DNA from: Saksenaea vasiformis B4078
Taxonomy: Eukaryota; Mucoromycota; Mucoromycetes; Mucorales; Saksenaeaceae
DNA length: 64,000 nt
Reading direction: 5' to 3'
Assembly: GCA_000697055.1 (NCBI GenBank)
Contig: JNDT01002333.1
Coordinates: forward strand, 1-64,000
Shown here: piece after piece, positions 10,561-21,494 of the stretch
How the letters are laid out: every line of letters starts with the position of its first letter
Numbering within the stretch: position 1 is the stretch's first letter
The notes under the pieces: generated by a model
Told to the model about the DNA's origin: nothing
Seen by the model: only the letters and a program-made list of their open reading frames with translations
Databases searched by the model: none
Made by a program: the position numbers and the translations under genes

Positions 10561-13500
10561 CAGTTGGCGGTAATTTATCGATAATTGGTGGCGCCGGGAA
10601 TGAATGGTCTTCAAGCCGAGGAATTGCTGGGGTCGAAAGGTGCTAACGTCCTTCTATCTACAGACAGGACATTGCTTGCGCATGCCAGACCTATTGCAAG
10701 AGCTGCTTGAACGTCTCTATTTTGCGTAGCATGGCCTGATCGGTACGCTGTGCAACTCGGATTGACACACTGAGAGGCACCGTTTACCCTCACTGTCTTC
10801 CACTCTCCCTTCTTTCTTCGCCGGGCTTTGGCCCTCTCCACTCTTCCAAAACAGTAGACACATAACTGAGAACTCCGGTGCTCGTTCGTCATTGACACTG
10901 GCACATAAAGGCGATGTCGTCTACGCAACCATGCCCCTCCACGTCTAGTATGACCCTTCCGTCGAGAACCGACACCGGTGCCCTGAGTTCCTATGGCCAT
11001 GATAGGCACGATGTTTTGTGCACCATCCTTCTCGGTCTTGGCAGCTGTCTTGACAAACCTCCGTTCCTGCGCAGCAATTTGATCATAAACGCGACTGGTA
11101 AACAGCGCCTGGGTGCGTTTCTCATGGTGAGCATGGTTTGAGTGGTAAAATGATCGCAATTGTTTTCGGCAGTTTCTTTTCACCTATTATGGATTGAATG
11201 GTCAGAGTAGAGGACAAAGACAAGGATAGTACCTCTTGCGACTCTAAAACCTGTTCTACAGTGATTGCTAAAGCCGACGAACTTTCTTGCAATTTTTTTT
11301 CCGCGGTCTTAACTTCTGAATCGTTCTAATATGAAGTGAGACCCTGAATTCACAGACTGCATTATTATACCCTCTTCCTCTTTTCTCTTTTTTGCGAAAC
11401 TTCCTGGAAAAGGTTTTTTCTTCCAGATATCCCGCCGTGATCCGCATTGGTTTTGGGAGTCTGGACATTTCTTCAGGAATGGATATTGGTATCTGGGTAT
11501 CGTCCAATTGGCGATTGTGTAAGTTGAAGTGTAAGCGAGCGCGTTCCATTGTAAGAGGGACAGTTATCGCCAGAACCCTCAACCCATAATCCGTCCCGCC
11601 AAAGGTAATAGCTTTCTTGTGATACTGGCCGACTTGCCGATCCAGCTCTGTAACGTCAAGGAACTGTGTACTGGCTTCGCAACCTGGGCGATTCCAACTT
11701 GTAACCTTACACATCTTTACCTCCTCCTCTTCATTGTCTCCCTCTGACTCCTTTTCCTTTCCCTTTTGCTTCTTCTTGAGACCATCCAGTTGCTATAGTT
11801 TGATTTAATTCGGTTGATTGACTGGTGCATGCGATATCCTTTAGTTACCTTCTGACATACATATCGCCGCCTTCGCTGATCTGCCAATTCCGACCGTATC
11901 TTGCTTAAATTATGTTGTTTCTCTGCGCGCTCCAATTTCGACGTCTTCAAATCTTCGTAGCTCTCGCTTTGCTTTTCCTTCCCCTTGCATCGCTGATATT
12001 TATTTTGTGGCGCTTACGTTTGTCCCGGATTTTCCTTTGGATAGCATCTTTTCTCCGTTGATGCTCTTCTGTCCGATTTTGGACAACATTTTCTGCCTGC
12101 TGTAACGCCTTTTTTGATTGTCTTTCTGCCGACTCCAGAACTTTGACCTTACATTTTGCATCTTCCAGGAACGTTGTAACGGTTGGAATATCTCGGTCTG
12201 ATTCATTCTCAAAGAAACTGTTCCCCTCGTCCGTATTCTTCCATTTTGCGTTCTTCCTTCTTTGTTCATAATGAGATACAGTTATGTTCCTTCCTTTTTG
12301 AACGTTCCCATCAATCATCGCCATTTGTTGGGGTGTAACAGTTACTCGCCACCGTGGTTCCAAACCGCGAGCACTGCAAATACGAGTGATTTTGTCTTGA
12401 TCAAAGAAGGAGCCGATTACGGCGGCTTTGTTCGTTCGAGCTTGCCTAATATTTGCAATCGCGCTTCCATCTTCTGTGTGTAAGTCGAATTTTGCAGAAG
12501 TCGAACCAAGGAGTTCATATATGGACGCCGCATCGAGAGGCAATGCATGGATTGAGGCAGGGCTGATCGCTGGGCAGATGTTAGCAGTGAATTTACTGTA
12601 TCCAGTAGCATGGAGAACGGTATTCGATAACAAAACAAACCGAACACGCAAGGCAATCGCAGTACTTGATCGTCCTTTCGGTATATATGGTGTTAGCGCA
12701 TTCGTAATCTGAACGACGGTATCTATCTCGAATTTCTGGAGCTTGCTATCATCATCGTTCCACAACCCCGAGACATCAGCGTCATTCACTTTTCCTTCAA
12801 TATCTGCTGATAGCAACAGTTTCTTTGCAATAGCTTGAATTCGTATCAACCTCCTTCTGCTGGGCTCTTTCTTCGCGTCATTCGCCTGAATGTCTTCTGA
12901 TTCCTCTTGCATCTCTTTGATTGCCATCTCAATTGCCTCATATACTCCTTCATCGTCTATTCCACCTATATACACAGGGATATCCAACTCAGTTACTTCA
13001 CCTTCAGGCTACATGACGTTTGATCTGTTAATATGTCGATGACATCGGATATTGCGCTCACCTCTTCATCCTTCCGAGACTGTGGATTTTCACCTTTCTT
13101 GGGCATGTGTTCCTCTCTCGTGCGTGATTGCAATCTTGTAATCGCATCTGTGCACGATTTCTCACATCGCAACAGTTTAATCCTTTGATTTTGATCCGTT
13201 TCCACTTCCAGCCGTTTCTTCAGGCGTCTTAAATTCTTGCGTTCTTGTTTTATTTGTCCTTTGATCTGACGCCGATGCCATTTCTTTTTCCTCTTCATTG
13301 GTTTGATACTCTCCTCCCGTTGCTTTTCTTTCTCTTTTGCTTTTTTCTCGGCAATCTGACGGACTTTTCGCTCTCTTTCAGGGGCAAGGTTTAGTTTAAG
13401 AAGTATACGGAGTAGGTGATTAATCGATTTATAAAACAAACCGCCTGCCCACATGTTTTGTAGATTGGTGGCGTATTGCTTCAGCTGAAAGTGCATTGTG

Positions 13501-15142
13501 GTGCTTAAGCCGGCAGGTGGTTTTGGCAAACCTTTCAACATTGGGTGTTGCAGCGCAGACCAGAAACGTTTTTCACTAGCCTTATAAGTCTGTCTCCCGA
13601 AACAGCTAGAATGGATAAATTGCAAATGGGCTTCGCTGAAGAGGTTGCTGAATTCATCATTGCTCTTCTGTGGCAAAGCCTTCAGATATTTCGACACATT
13701 GTCAGGTAGTGGCACCACTGGTACCGTCAAATTAGAGTTCAGAGCTTCTGGATTGCGGACTGATTCTTTGGGAATAACTTCCAAAATGTTAAACATCTCT
13801 GGGCTGTCCTGCTGATAACGAGCTTGCTTTGAATGCTGATCCAATATGACGGTACTGGCAGCGTAGTCCGTAACTTGTTCGGATGTGGCAGTTATGGTAT
13901 CGAGAAACACTTGCTTCACTTCATCATCCAGATCACCTCGTAAGATTCCAGATAATCGAACCGAGCATTCCCGGATCGTGTCCTCTTCGTCCTCTCTTTC
14001 GTTGTTTTCAGTAGTATCCATGCTGCAGCCTTGTTCTTTCGCCTGCACTTATTCGTCAATTTCTTTCTGTGCTTTTTCGGCAGCGTCATCAAAATTTGCG
14101 ATGGCATATTTTTGCCAAAGAGCCCCAATTTGCCCTGACCCAGGATATTCCGAAGCGAGGGTCCTCCGGGTAGTTCCTTGTTCTGCATTAAGCTTATCAT
14201 CAGCTTGTTCGAACGACGACCTTGGAATGCGATCTGCCTTCTCCAGACTTTCTCGTAGTTCTTGCAATTTTTTTCTCTGTTTTTCTTGTTTCTTTTCTTC
14301 TGACCGCTGACGTGCTTTTTTTGTAGACTTTTTCTTGGGTTTATCTTCAAGGCTTTTTAGGACTATCGCTTTCAGTTGGTCGTGGAAGACACTGCACAAG
14401 GCCTCAAGTGCTTGGTCTACCGATATCCCTGATTCAGCCGCCCTTTTCCTTTTGCGCTTCAAACGTAACTGGGGTGGCGGTACGGTCATGCTTAATAGGC
14501 AGAATATAACTGGTTATTAAGTTTCTGCATATATCGCTCGACAAATTCTCACTCTGTAAAATTCAATACGCGTATGTGAGATAAGGAGAAGAAAAAGTTG
14601 TCAGTAGACGGTCTTTTTTCTTTCTTTCAAAATTTTAACGGTCCTGTGGGTCTTGACATCATCTTTGATCCTGTTACCTGTTCAGCGTTCAGTCAGACAG
14701 CGGTCCGTAAACCTTGAACAATATACCACAATAAGCGATGCATTTGCTGATATTTTTTATATATCCTTCTGAGGTAAAACCATCAACAGAGGGCCAAGAG
14801 ATAATTATCATAGCTTCGGATCAGTAAAGGAATAAAGGGCCCACGGTCCGCAAGGGTGACTCAGATCGAACAGAAGGATGGAAATGACATCTATAAATAG
14901 ATTACAAAGCAAAATAAAACATGTACATTGCACAATGCCACTAGGTAGTCATTGTGTTTGTGGTATTCGATGGATCAAAATAACTGAATCATCTTATGGC
15001 ATTTGCGGATACGACTCGGACGAAGAGTCGGATAAAGAGTTATCCAGAAGTCGATGTATTTCTGTCCCTATCTGCCTATCGATTGTCCTATGATCGCAGC
15101 ATAACTTAACTTTAGAAATCAAAAGTAGCTTTACCCTAACTG
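10561..15142 (-). mobile_element. Candidate TA-flanked element carrying the Fanzor gene
   Basis: A TA at 10559-10560 is followed by CAGTTGGCGGTAATTTATCG. On the far side, TTTACCCTAACTG is followed by TA at 15143-15144. Read inward from each end, the termini are CAGTTGGCGGTAA and CAGTTAGGGTAA, a short imperfect inverted repeat with TA on both sides, as expected of Tc1/mariner-type integration. The 3' end of the Fanzor ORF is 50 bp from one terminus. The right end match is only about 12 bases and was found by eye, so the boundary is tentative. Confidence 0.35.
10611..14489 (-). CDS. Fanzor (eukaryotic TnpB-family RNA-guided endonuclease homologue)
   Basis: Fanzors are eukaryotic descendants of transposon TnpB; family members cut DNA using a guide RNA made from their own 3' end. 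Several minus-strand exons join by phase; introns include 13009-13061 and 11793-11860 (GTATGT..ATAG), one near 11970-12017 and 11184-11232. The N-terminal 750 or so residues are Lys/Glu-rich helical regions with Fanzor-like blocks (QLKQYATNLQNMWAGG; VIGSFFDQDKITRICSARG). The RuvC core follows. RuvC-I is TFGGTDYGLRVLAIT, with Asp at 11589-11591. The displaced RuvC-II Glu typical of Fanzors lies in TNEHRSSQLC (10881-10883), after an IGTQGTGVGSRRKGHTRR loop. A zinc-binding insert CVYC...CVNPSC is followed by RuvC-III NRDVQAALAIG, with Asp at 10713-10715. The product would be about 1,200 residues, long for the family. Damage or mis-joining is possible: an in-frame TAA at 14049-14051 splits off the first 146 codons, and the junction near 11326 needs a 32-nt intron or a frameshift. 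If translation starts after the TAA (ATG about 14021), roughly 1,060 residues remain. Confidence 0.8.
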
Positions 15143-15429
15143 TACGAGAAAGTTTGAGCAACAGGCCCTTCATGGATGAATAAAAATGACGTATTTTCTT
15201 TAAAGGTAAAGGACCCAGTAAGTGTGGATTGGAGTCTCTTTCCTTTGTACTGCTGCAATGCAGTGCTTCAATACATCTGAACTTCAGAGCATGAACTAGA
15301 GCTTTGTGGATCTCTATACTGTGGGTGACGCGGGTTTAAGGTAGAATGCAGACCACAACGCCTTTAATGTCTGTGGTTCTGCCATCGGCCAGTCCACAGT
15401 GTCTCTAATCTGCCTCCAACACTGATTCC

Positions 15430-15712
15430 GCATATATCTGGAAAGAGGGAACAATGTTTGCTTGTCTGGAATCCTTCCGCATAGTCTAGGAACAAGATAT
15501 GGAACTTCTTGGAAAAAGGATCGAAAATTATCTCGCTTTTTCAGCAGAAGAAATAAGCTCTACAAGGTTATTGAAGAAACAGCCAGGAGGGAGCGCACTT
15601 CTTGCGAAGAAGCAGCCAGAGATTGGAGCAAAGACGAGTAGAGATGGGCATATCCCTTGATAAGCTTAGAAAAACAATAAAGGATTCTGTTAGCCCGTAA
15701 AGCGGTGTATCT
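15430..15712 (+). pseudogene. Relic of a GCR1_C DNA-binding domain
   Basis: The plus strand encodes, across a stop and a frame change, IWKEGTMFACLESFRIV, then GTRYGTSWKKDRKLSRFFSR, continuing as RNKLYKVIEETARRER, and, one frame over, MGISLDKLRKTIKDSVSP. This matches the pattern of the GCR1_C domain (a W..W and Tyr-Gly-x-x-W core, then RFFxRRxxIYxxIE). That domain occurs in yeast Gcr1 and at the end of fungal Crypton tyrosine recombinases, and it is abundant in Mucoromycota genomes. No recombinase domain is visible upstream. It is not translatable as it stands. Confidence 0.5.
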
Positions 15713-16281
15713 GTACATCTCATTCAGTAATAAAAGCGAATGCCTTACAACAAGAAATGCCGTAAAGAGCCTTTCAGTTATGAAATTTGGTAACTATTAA
15801 TACAGAAGTCGTAGAATTACTCTATTTTCCAAAAGATACTAGCCTAAACTATATTCTCTTATGATATAAGGTTGTTTTACGTCCTTGTTATATAGATTCA
15901 GAGCGAAATCGATAACTCCCAAATTGCAGATCTATGCATAAAATTCACCGCGCACAGCAGCGGAAATTAAATTTTTCTTCCAGAGGGTATTTGCCTCCCA
16001 AGTCTCACTCCGCTTGAATTTCAACGAGTCTCAGGTCTGAGTCAGGGCTTAGCCCAAAAAAATACCCTCACAGCATTTCCGAGCGATAAACCTATTTAAC
16101 AGAAAAAGCTATGTTTCCAGCTGGTGAGCCCCCAGGTTACGCGACCTCTAATTTTAAAAAGGCGACATTTTCGCTGTAATATTTTTTTTTTGCTAAAAAT
16201 AAACATATGAAAAGAGACAGAGAAAGAGAGAAAGAAAAAAAAAACTTTCTCCTTTCCATCTTTTAACTTGTAGTTTGCCCA

Positions 16282-17901
16282 ATGTACAGCAACACAGCAC
16301 GGGCGGACAGTCCTCATTCACCTGTTTACAGCGGGGCACACTCGCCTCGATCACCACCCCTACCACCACAGCATCAACAACAACAATACTACGGCAACTT
16401 TGCAGCTGATACATATTCCAATCGTCCGGAAGGAAGTGAAAAGACGGCTTTGCACGATTCCTATGAAATGCACCCACAACCCACCAGATCCTATGCCACA
16501 CCGTCCCCTACTATTTACCACAATCAGCAACAACAATCACCCTATCCTCCTCCTCCACAGCATGCTGGTTACATGTATCCGCCTCAGCCCACTCTTCCTC
16601 CTCCAGCTCCTCTAATCTCAGTTCAATATGGCCCTAATCGACCACTGTGGCTGCGCATGCTGATTGGTCCTGTCCAGCACGCATGGTTCAGTTGGCTTTC
16701 TGCTCTTGGCATGTTGGCCGTCCTTATTTTAGAGTTTGTCCAGAACTATCAGTTAACAGGCCAAGTTATCCAGACCAGCCCCATCAATCCGATGATTGGC
16801 CCGAGTTTTCCTGTAAATCGATCTTCCTTTTTTTACCGCATCAACCGAGAAAAAAAAAGAAAAGTGGCTCAATGTTGTTTTCTTGTAGGTTTTAATTCAT
16901 CTTGGAGCACGCTTTACACCTTGCATGCGTCCGCTGCCTAATGTGCCCTTGTCCACGGTATACCCAGATTGTTATCGGTCGCTGCAGGATACGTGTTCCT
17001 TAGAAAGTCTCTGTGGATTCGATGGATTCGGACCTGACGGAGTACCAAATCAGTCGTTCCGGTTGATCCTGCCCATTTTCATGCATGCTGGCATCATCCA
17101 TTTCCTGGTAAATATGTTTACCCATTTACGTACAGGTGTCGATCTCGAACGCACCTTGGGATTGCCAAGGTATGTGCTACTCTACATGGCGTCAGGCATT
17201 TGGGGCTTTATCCTCAGCGCCATGTTTTCTCAAGGAAAGTCTGGTAAGTCGCAACTTGTATATGATAGGGGGAGGATGGGAGGAGCGACAACCTCAATGA
17301 AAACGTAGGATGGAATAATAAACCATGCATTTTCTTCTTTTTCTTGTATTTTTTTTTATTCTCGCAGCTTCTATGGGATGTTCAGGTGCCTTGTTTGGTT
17401 TAATTGGCTACATGCTTGTGGATGTCCTGATCAACTGGAAGGTTTTATCCCATCCTGGACGTGAACTAGCAGGTATTCTTGTAACCATCATCATCTCGTT
17501 GGTTTTGGGACTGTTGCCCGGTTTGGACAACTTTGCTCACGTGGGTATGTTTTGATTACTCTTTTGTTTTCAACCTTCCGTTTTTTACTAAAAGGAATCT
17601 ATTATTTAGGTGGACTTGCTGTTGGTATTGTGATGGGTATTTTAATTGCACCTATGCGACCCAAAGCATCCCGAAGAGCAAAACTGATCACCTGGTTTGC
17701 ACGTGCCGTTGCGTTGGTCCTCTTAGTTGTCATGTTTGTTGCTCTTATCAAAGTATTTTACTCTACACCAGATCCAAGCACGGTAAGAAATTAGAGAGGG
17801 AGAGTAGTAGTGAGCGTTGTATTGATTTGTGTTGTTAGATTTGTCCAAATTGCAAGTACATTTCTTGTATTCCTGTACAAAACTGGTGTGATATGTATTA
17901 A
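16282..17901 (+). CDS. Rhomboid intramembrane serine protease
   Basis: This is a multi-pass membrane protease that cleaves transmembrane substrates. The roughly 110-residue cytosolic N-terminus is rich in Pro, Gln, Tyr and His. A first hydrophobic segment (WFSWLSALGMLAVLILEF) is followed by a Cys-containing loop and the rhomboid core: HAGIIHFLVNMFTHL, then GCSGALFGLIG with the nucleophile Ser, then NFAHVGGLAVGI with the catalytic His. Five exons fit by phase; the first intron has GTAAAT, and one splits the HVG-G codon. A last short exon adds ICPNCKYISCIPVQNWCDMY and ends at 17901, a Cys-rich tail common in fungal rhomboids. Both catalytic residues are present, so it should be active and not an iRhom. 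ATG 16282 opens the frame. Confidence 0.92.
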
Positions 17902-17947
17902 AAGAGCTCTAGCATGAATAAAATTTACATCCCAAGATTTCACATGC

Positions 17948-17973
17948 ATTGAATTGAATTGAATTGAATTGAA
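17948..17973. repeat. (TTGAA)5 microsatellite
   Basis: About five perfect copies of the pentamer TTGAA lie about 50 bp after the rhomboid stop codon, in its likely 3' UTR. Confidence 0.9.
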
Positions 17974-18193
17974 GCACTCTCTCTTTTTTTCTTTCTCAAT
18001 AATCTGAGTGCTTGTCAAAGTAGAAGAGTCGGAACAAATCATCCGGGTTTCGGACCCCACGTTTTCCCGTCATTGTGCCTTCCCCTTCTTTTTTTTTTTC
18101 TTTTCCTTCCGCGTTTTTTCTATTTCAAAAAAGAAAGGTGTGGTCCGAGCTCTTCTCTTTTTTCTTTCTGACTGTCGTTCAGGTACGCAGCTA

Positions 18194-19794
18194 CAGTATT
18201 TTACCTTTTTTTTAGACCAATCAATTTTATTTTTAGACGATTACATTTTTTTTTTTTGAGACGCGCTTTATTTTTCTTGCGACCATTAAAGCAATTTACT
18301 GAGACAAGATGTACTACTTCAAGCCAATCTCTTTTTGCAGGCACCGATCTCAATAGGTCTCACTATGTCTTATCCAACCCTGGCAATCATCTGTCGTAAA
18401 TGTCTTGCATGCCTCAGCAATGCGTGGTGTGAGCATGTCAGATTTGCCGAGCGGGTTTTTTCTAATATGCTTCTTGATCGTGGACCAGCCTTCTTCAATG
18501 AGGTTCAATAAGGTTTAATATGGAGGCATAACAAAGGTTTATAGCTGCGCTTGTTGATAGCATCCACGACAACGCGAGAGTGATGGGTTCTGCAATTATC
18601 CATCACAATAAACATATTATTCATATTATGTTTATCCAGGATGTCCATCACTGACTTCATAAACCGGACAATATGATAAGCTGTAGTGCCTTTCTTAAGT
18701 TTCACTGGTTTTGCATCGGTTTGAGCACCAGTTTTTCTCTTCTTGGAAGGAGTCGACTCAGGAAACTCCTTCTCAATCTTGGCTGCATCACTCTTCTTTA
18801 ATGTCACCACCTTTGAGAAGCAGACCGTCCCAAAGGGAGAGATACAGCCCACAATGCTGATATTTACACCCTTCTGGGTGTGTACTTTTACGACAGCAGG
18901 ATCTCCAACCCTTGACCATGCACGGCTTCTCATCAACTGTGAGTGAAAGCCTGCTTCATCAACAAATACGCAATTCTCTTGAAAGTTGACACCGGCAGCC
19001 TTCCACTGACTAATGATGTTGAAGCGCAGCTCCATAGTTCTTGGGGCATCGCGGGCCAAAGTGTACTTGGTTGCCTACTTCAATGAGATCGCGCACTTTT
19101 TTCCGAATATGCTTATAAAGACCAGAATAGATATTCAAGGCCTTCAAAATGCTCACAGAGCTTCTGTTTTGCCTCCTCAGGAACAATTGAAGGATTATCA
19201 TCAAATAGTTTAATCAAAAAAGCTGAATGCTCAAGAAACAGCTTTTTTGGCTCACACTTAAGTTGCTTCTTTACTCTTCCAGGGAGAACTGTTCCAGGAC
19301 CGGCGTTGAACTCGCTTAGCAACCTGTAAGCAGAGCTACGAGGTATACCACACTGCTCTGCTACTTTCGGCGCTGTGAGTCCTTCCTCTTGAATTAAACT
19401 AATGAAGCGCGCAATCTGATCTTCGCCATACTTCTTGTATTTTGCCGCGTTGTAATGGCAACTTCCTTGAAATCCATTGCAACCGGCTGTGTCTCAGGCT
19501 CAGGAACAGTGTCGAATTCGATGAGCATCTCAATTTGGCCATACTCAATCGCGAAATCATCAAAGTCCATCTCATCTGAGCTCTCATCGTAGGCTAAGAG
19601 GGGGTTATCATCAGGGCAATAGTGAATGAGGTCCATTTGGTTTTAGATTTTAGACGAAAGAGATCTCAATAAGTTGCTTAATAGTCCCAAAAGAAAAAGA
19701 CATTCGTCTAAATTAGGAAGGTCAGTTCGTCTCAAAAAAATTGATTGGTCTAAAAAAAAGGCAAATTCGTCTCAATCTCCAAGTTCAGATACTG
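18194..19794 (-). mobile_element. Tc1/mariner-type DNA transposon with TA duplication
   Basis: The element begins CAGTATTTTACC after TA (18192-18193) and ends ...CAGATACTG before TA (19795-19796). Its termini form an imperfect inverted repeat of about 100 bp. TTTTTTTTAGACCAATCAAT appears at the left end and in inverted form at the right, along with repeated GAGACG/TTAGACGA words. The body carries a broken transposase on the minus strand. The complete ends and TA duplication show a transposition rather than random decay. Confidence 0.88.
18314..19636 (-). pseudogene. Broken Tc1/mariner (DDE) transposase
   Basis: The frame opens MDLIHYCPDDNPLLAYDESS at 19636, followed by a helix-turn-helix-like region (PKVAEQCGIPRSSAYRLL type). 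The catalytic blocks are NCVFVDEAGFHSQLMRSRAW and FIVMDNCRTHHS. After a frame change, the final block is PPY-stop-TLLNLIEEGWSTIKKH, ending at 18314. At least three frame changes and two stops interrupt it, one at the PPYSP motif and one near ETY-stop-DRCL. It cannot make an active transposase. It belongs to a different subfamily from the relic at 9246-9835. Confidence 0.88.
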
Positions 19795-19896
19795 TACACC
19801 AATTTTTTGTCAACCACAACTGACCGACTCACCTACGACCGACGCGGAGTCCAAGTCAAAGATTTGATTTCCCGAAATGGCAAAAGGTGAGCTATG

Positions 19897-19990
19897 ATTG
19901 GCTAGCGACTTTGCTGACAAAGAATGGATGTCTGATGTCAGAGCTGAGAACAAACGCGACATATGCGTTTTAAGTATAACGTATATAAAG
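19897..19990 (+). promoter_or_regulatory. SOD1 core promoter (inverted CCAAT and TATA box)
   Basis: ATTGG (inverted CCAAT) at 19897-19901 and a clean TATATAA at 19982-19988 lie 164 and about 80 bp upstream of the SOD1 ATG. A C/T-rich stretch then runs up to the start codon, a common arrangement for highly expressed fungal genes. The Tc1/mariner right end is only about 100 bp upstream of the CCAAT. Confidence 0.6.
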
Positions 19991-20064
19991 AGGGGGTCCG
20001 CCGTTGCCTTTTTTTCCTCCCCGAAAGCTACTGTTTTTCTTCTTTACTTTTTCTTCTCACAAAC

Positions 20065-20706
20065 ATGGTCAAGGCTGTTGCTGTTCTTCGCGGTGATTCT
20101 AAGGTCACTGGTACCGTTACTTTTGTTCAGGAGTCTGAGAACGCCCCCACTCTTGTTGAGGCCTCCCTTGAAGGTCTGACCGAGGGCAAGCACGGTTTCC
20201 ACGTTCACGAATTTGGTGACAACACCAACGGTACTGTACTTTTTTTTTTTGTTGTTAACAGAATAGTTTGCTGACAAATGGAATAGGCTGTACCTCGGCT
20301 GGTGGTCACTTCAACCCCCACGGCAAGACGCACGGTGGTCCCGAGAGTGAGGAACGTCACGCTGGCGACTTGGGTAACGTCGTTGCCGGTCCTGACGGTA
20401 AGGCTACCTTGAAGGTCGAAGATAACCAAATCAAGTTGATCGGCCCCCACTCCATCATTGGGTAAGTAAAAAAGAAGGAATATCATATACTCGACAATGT
20501 TTAACCCTTTCTTCTTCTTCTTCTTCTTCTTCAGCCGTACCATGGTTGTTCACGCCGGCGAGGACGATCTCGGTCTCGGTGGCCATGAACTCTCCAAGAC
20601 CACTGGTAACGCTGGTGATCGCTGGGCTTGCGGTGTCATTGGAAGTAAGTTATCTTATTATTTAAATACATCGTTTCTAAACAAGCCGTTTGTAGTTGCC
20701 AAATAA
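20065..20706 (+). CDS. SOD1: Cytosolic Cu/Zn superoxide dismutase
   Basis: This enzyme converts superoxide to oxygen and hydrogen peroxide. Four exons (introns 20231-20286, 20462-20534 and 20645-20695) give 153 residues, the standard length, with canonical numbering intact. Copper ligands are His46, His48, His63 and His120 ([33 protein letters not shown]). Zinc ligands are His63, His71, His80 and Asp83. The disulfide pair is Cys57-Cys146, and Arg143 lies in [10 protein letters not shown]. There is no signal or mitochondrial presequence, so the protein is cytosolic. The last exon codes only IAK and the stop. Confidence 0.98.
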
Positions 20707-21494
20707 GCGGTGATCCATGACTCAAAAAAAAAAAAAGACACGAAGGAGCTTGCTCTTTGTACCAAAAAAATTGAAAAAAAAGAAGCTGTAGTTGTAGTTT
20801 CTGGTGTATGTTGTTGATGTGTGTTACTTGTGTGTGTGTGTGTGTTTGACCGTTTAGCAAAAGAAAAAAAACGAAGTCAAAAGGTGTTGATCATCTGCTG
20901 TGCATAATAAAGGATTCTGTTGATAAGCTATTCAACGTTTTCTTCAAATAGGAGTGTATGCCAGAGGAACGCGCGTATATACAAGAATTGCGTAGGACGG
21001 GAATTAGAGTTGACACTGCAGCTTTGTGCTGGAGATAAGAATTTTTTTATGTGTCAGCGTTTCCCAATACGTCAGAAACAAAGTCAATAGCAACTGGTGA
21101 GTGCTCTTTTATATACCAAGCAGCAAAAAACACGATGTGTATAGTCCTTCCTTTGTGACATTTCACATGGGGTGATGGAGCAACGAATAATAATAGGTGT
21201 CAATGTAGCAGACTTTTTTTTTTTTTTTTTGGAAACGCGAGCTATTCTCGTTTACTACAGCTTGCGGTCTCCGAGAGACTGGATCTGGGGAGTCGCTGCG
21301 CATTGACGCGAAGTAAAGCGAAGGATGTATGTAACGTATAACATAGGCGCTCATTCGGTCTCTTTTGTCCACCGACACGGCTCATGGTTACACAGTCTTA
21401 TTCATCCACTACTTTGCGACTGTCCATGAAAGGGGGGATTTATTGCTTTGTAAAAATTCCGTCCTTCTATTTGCTAGAAGGACAAGTCTAGCGC

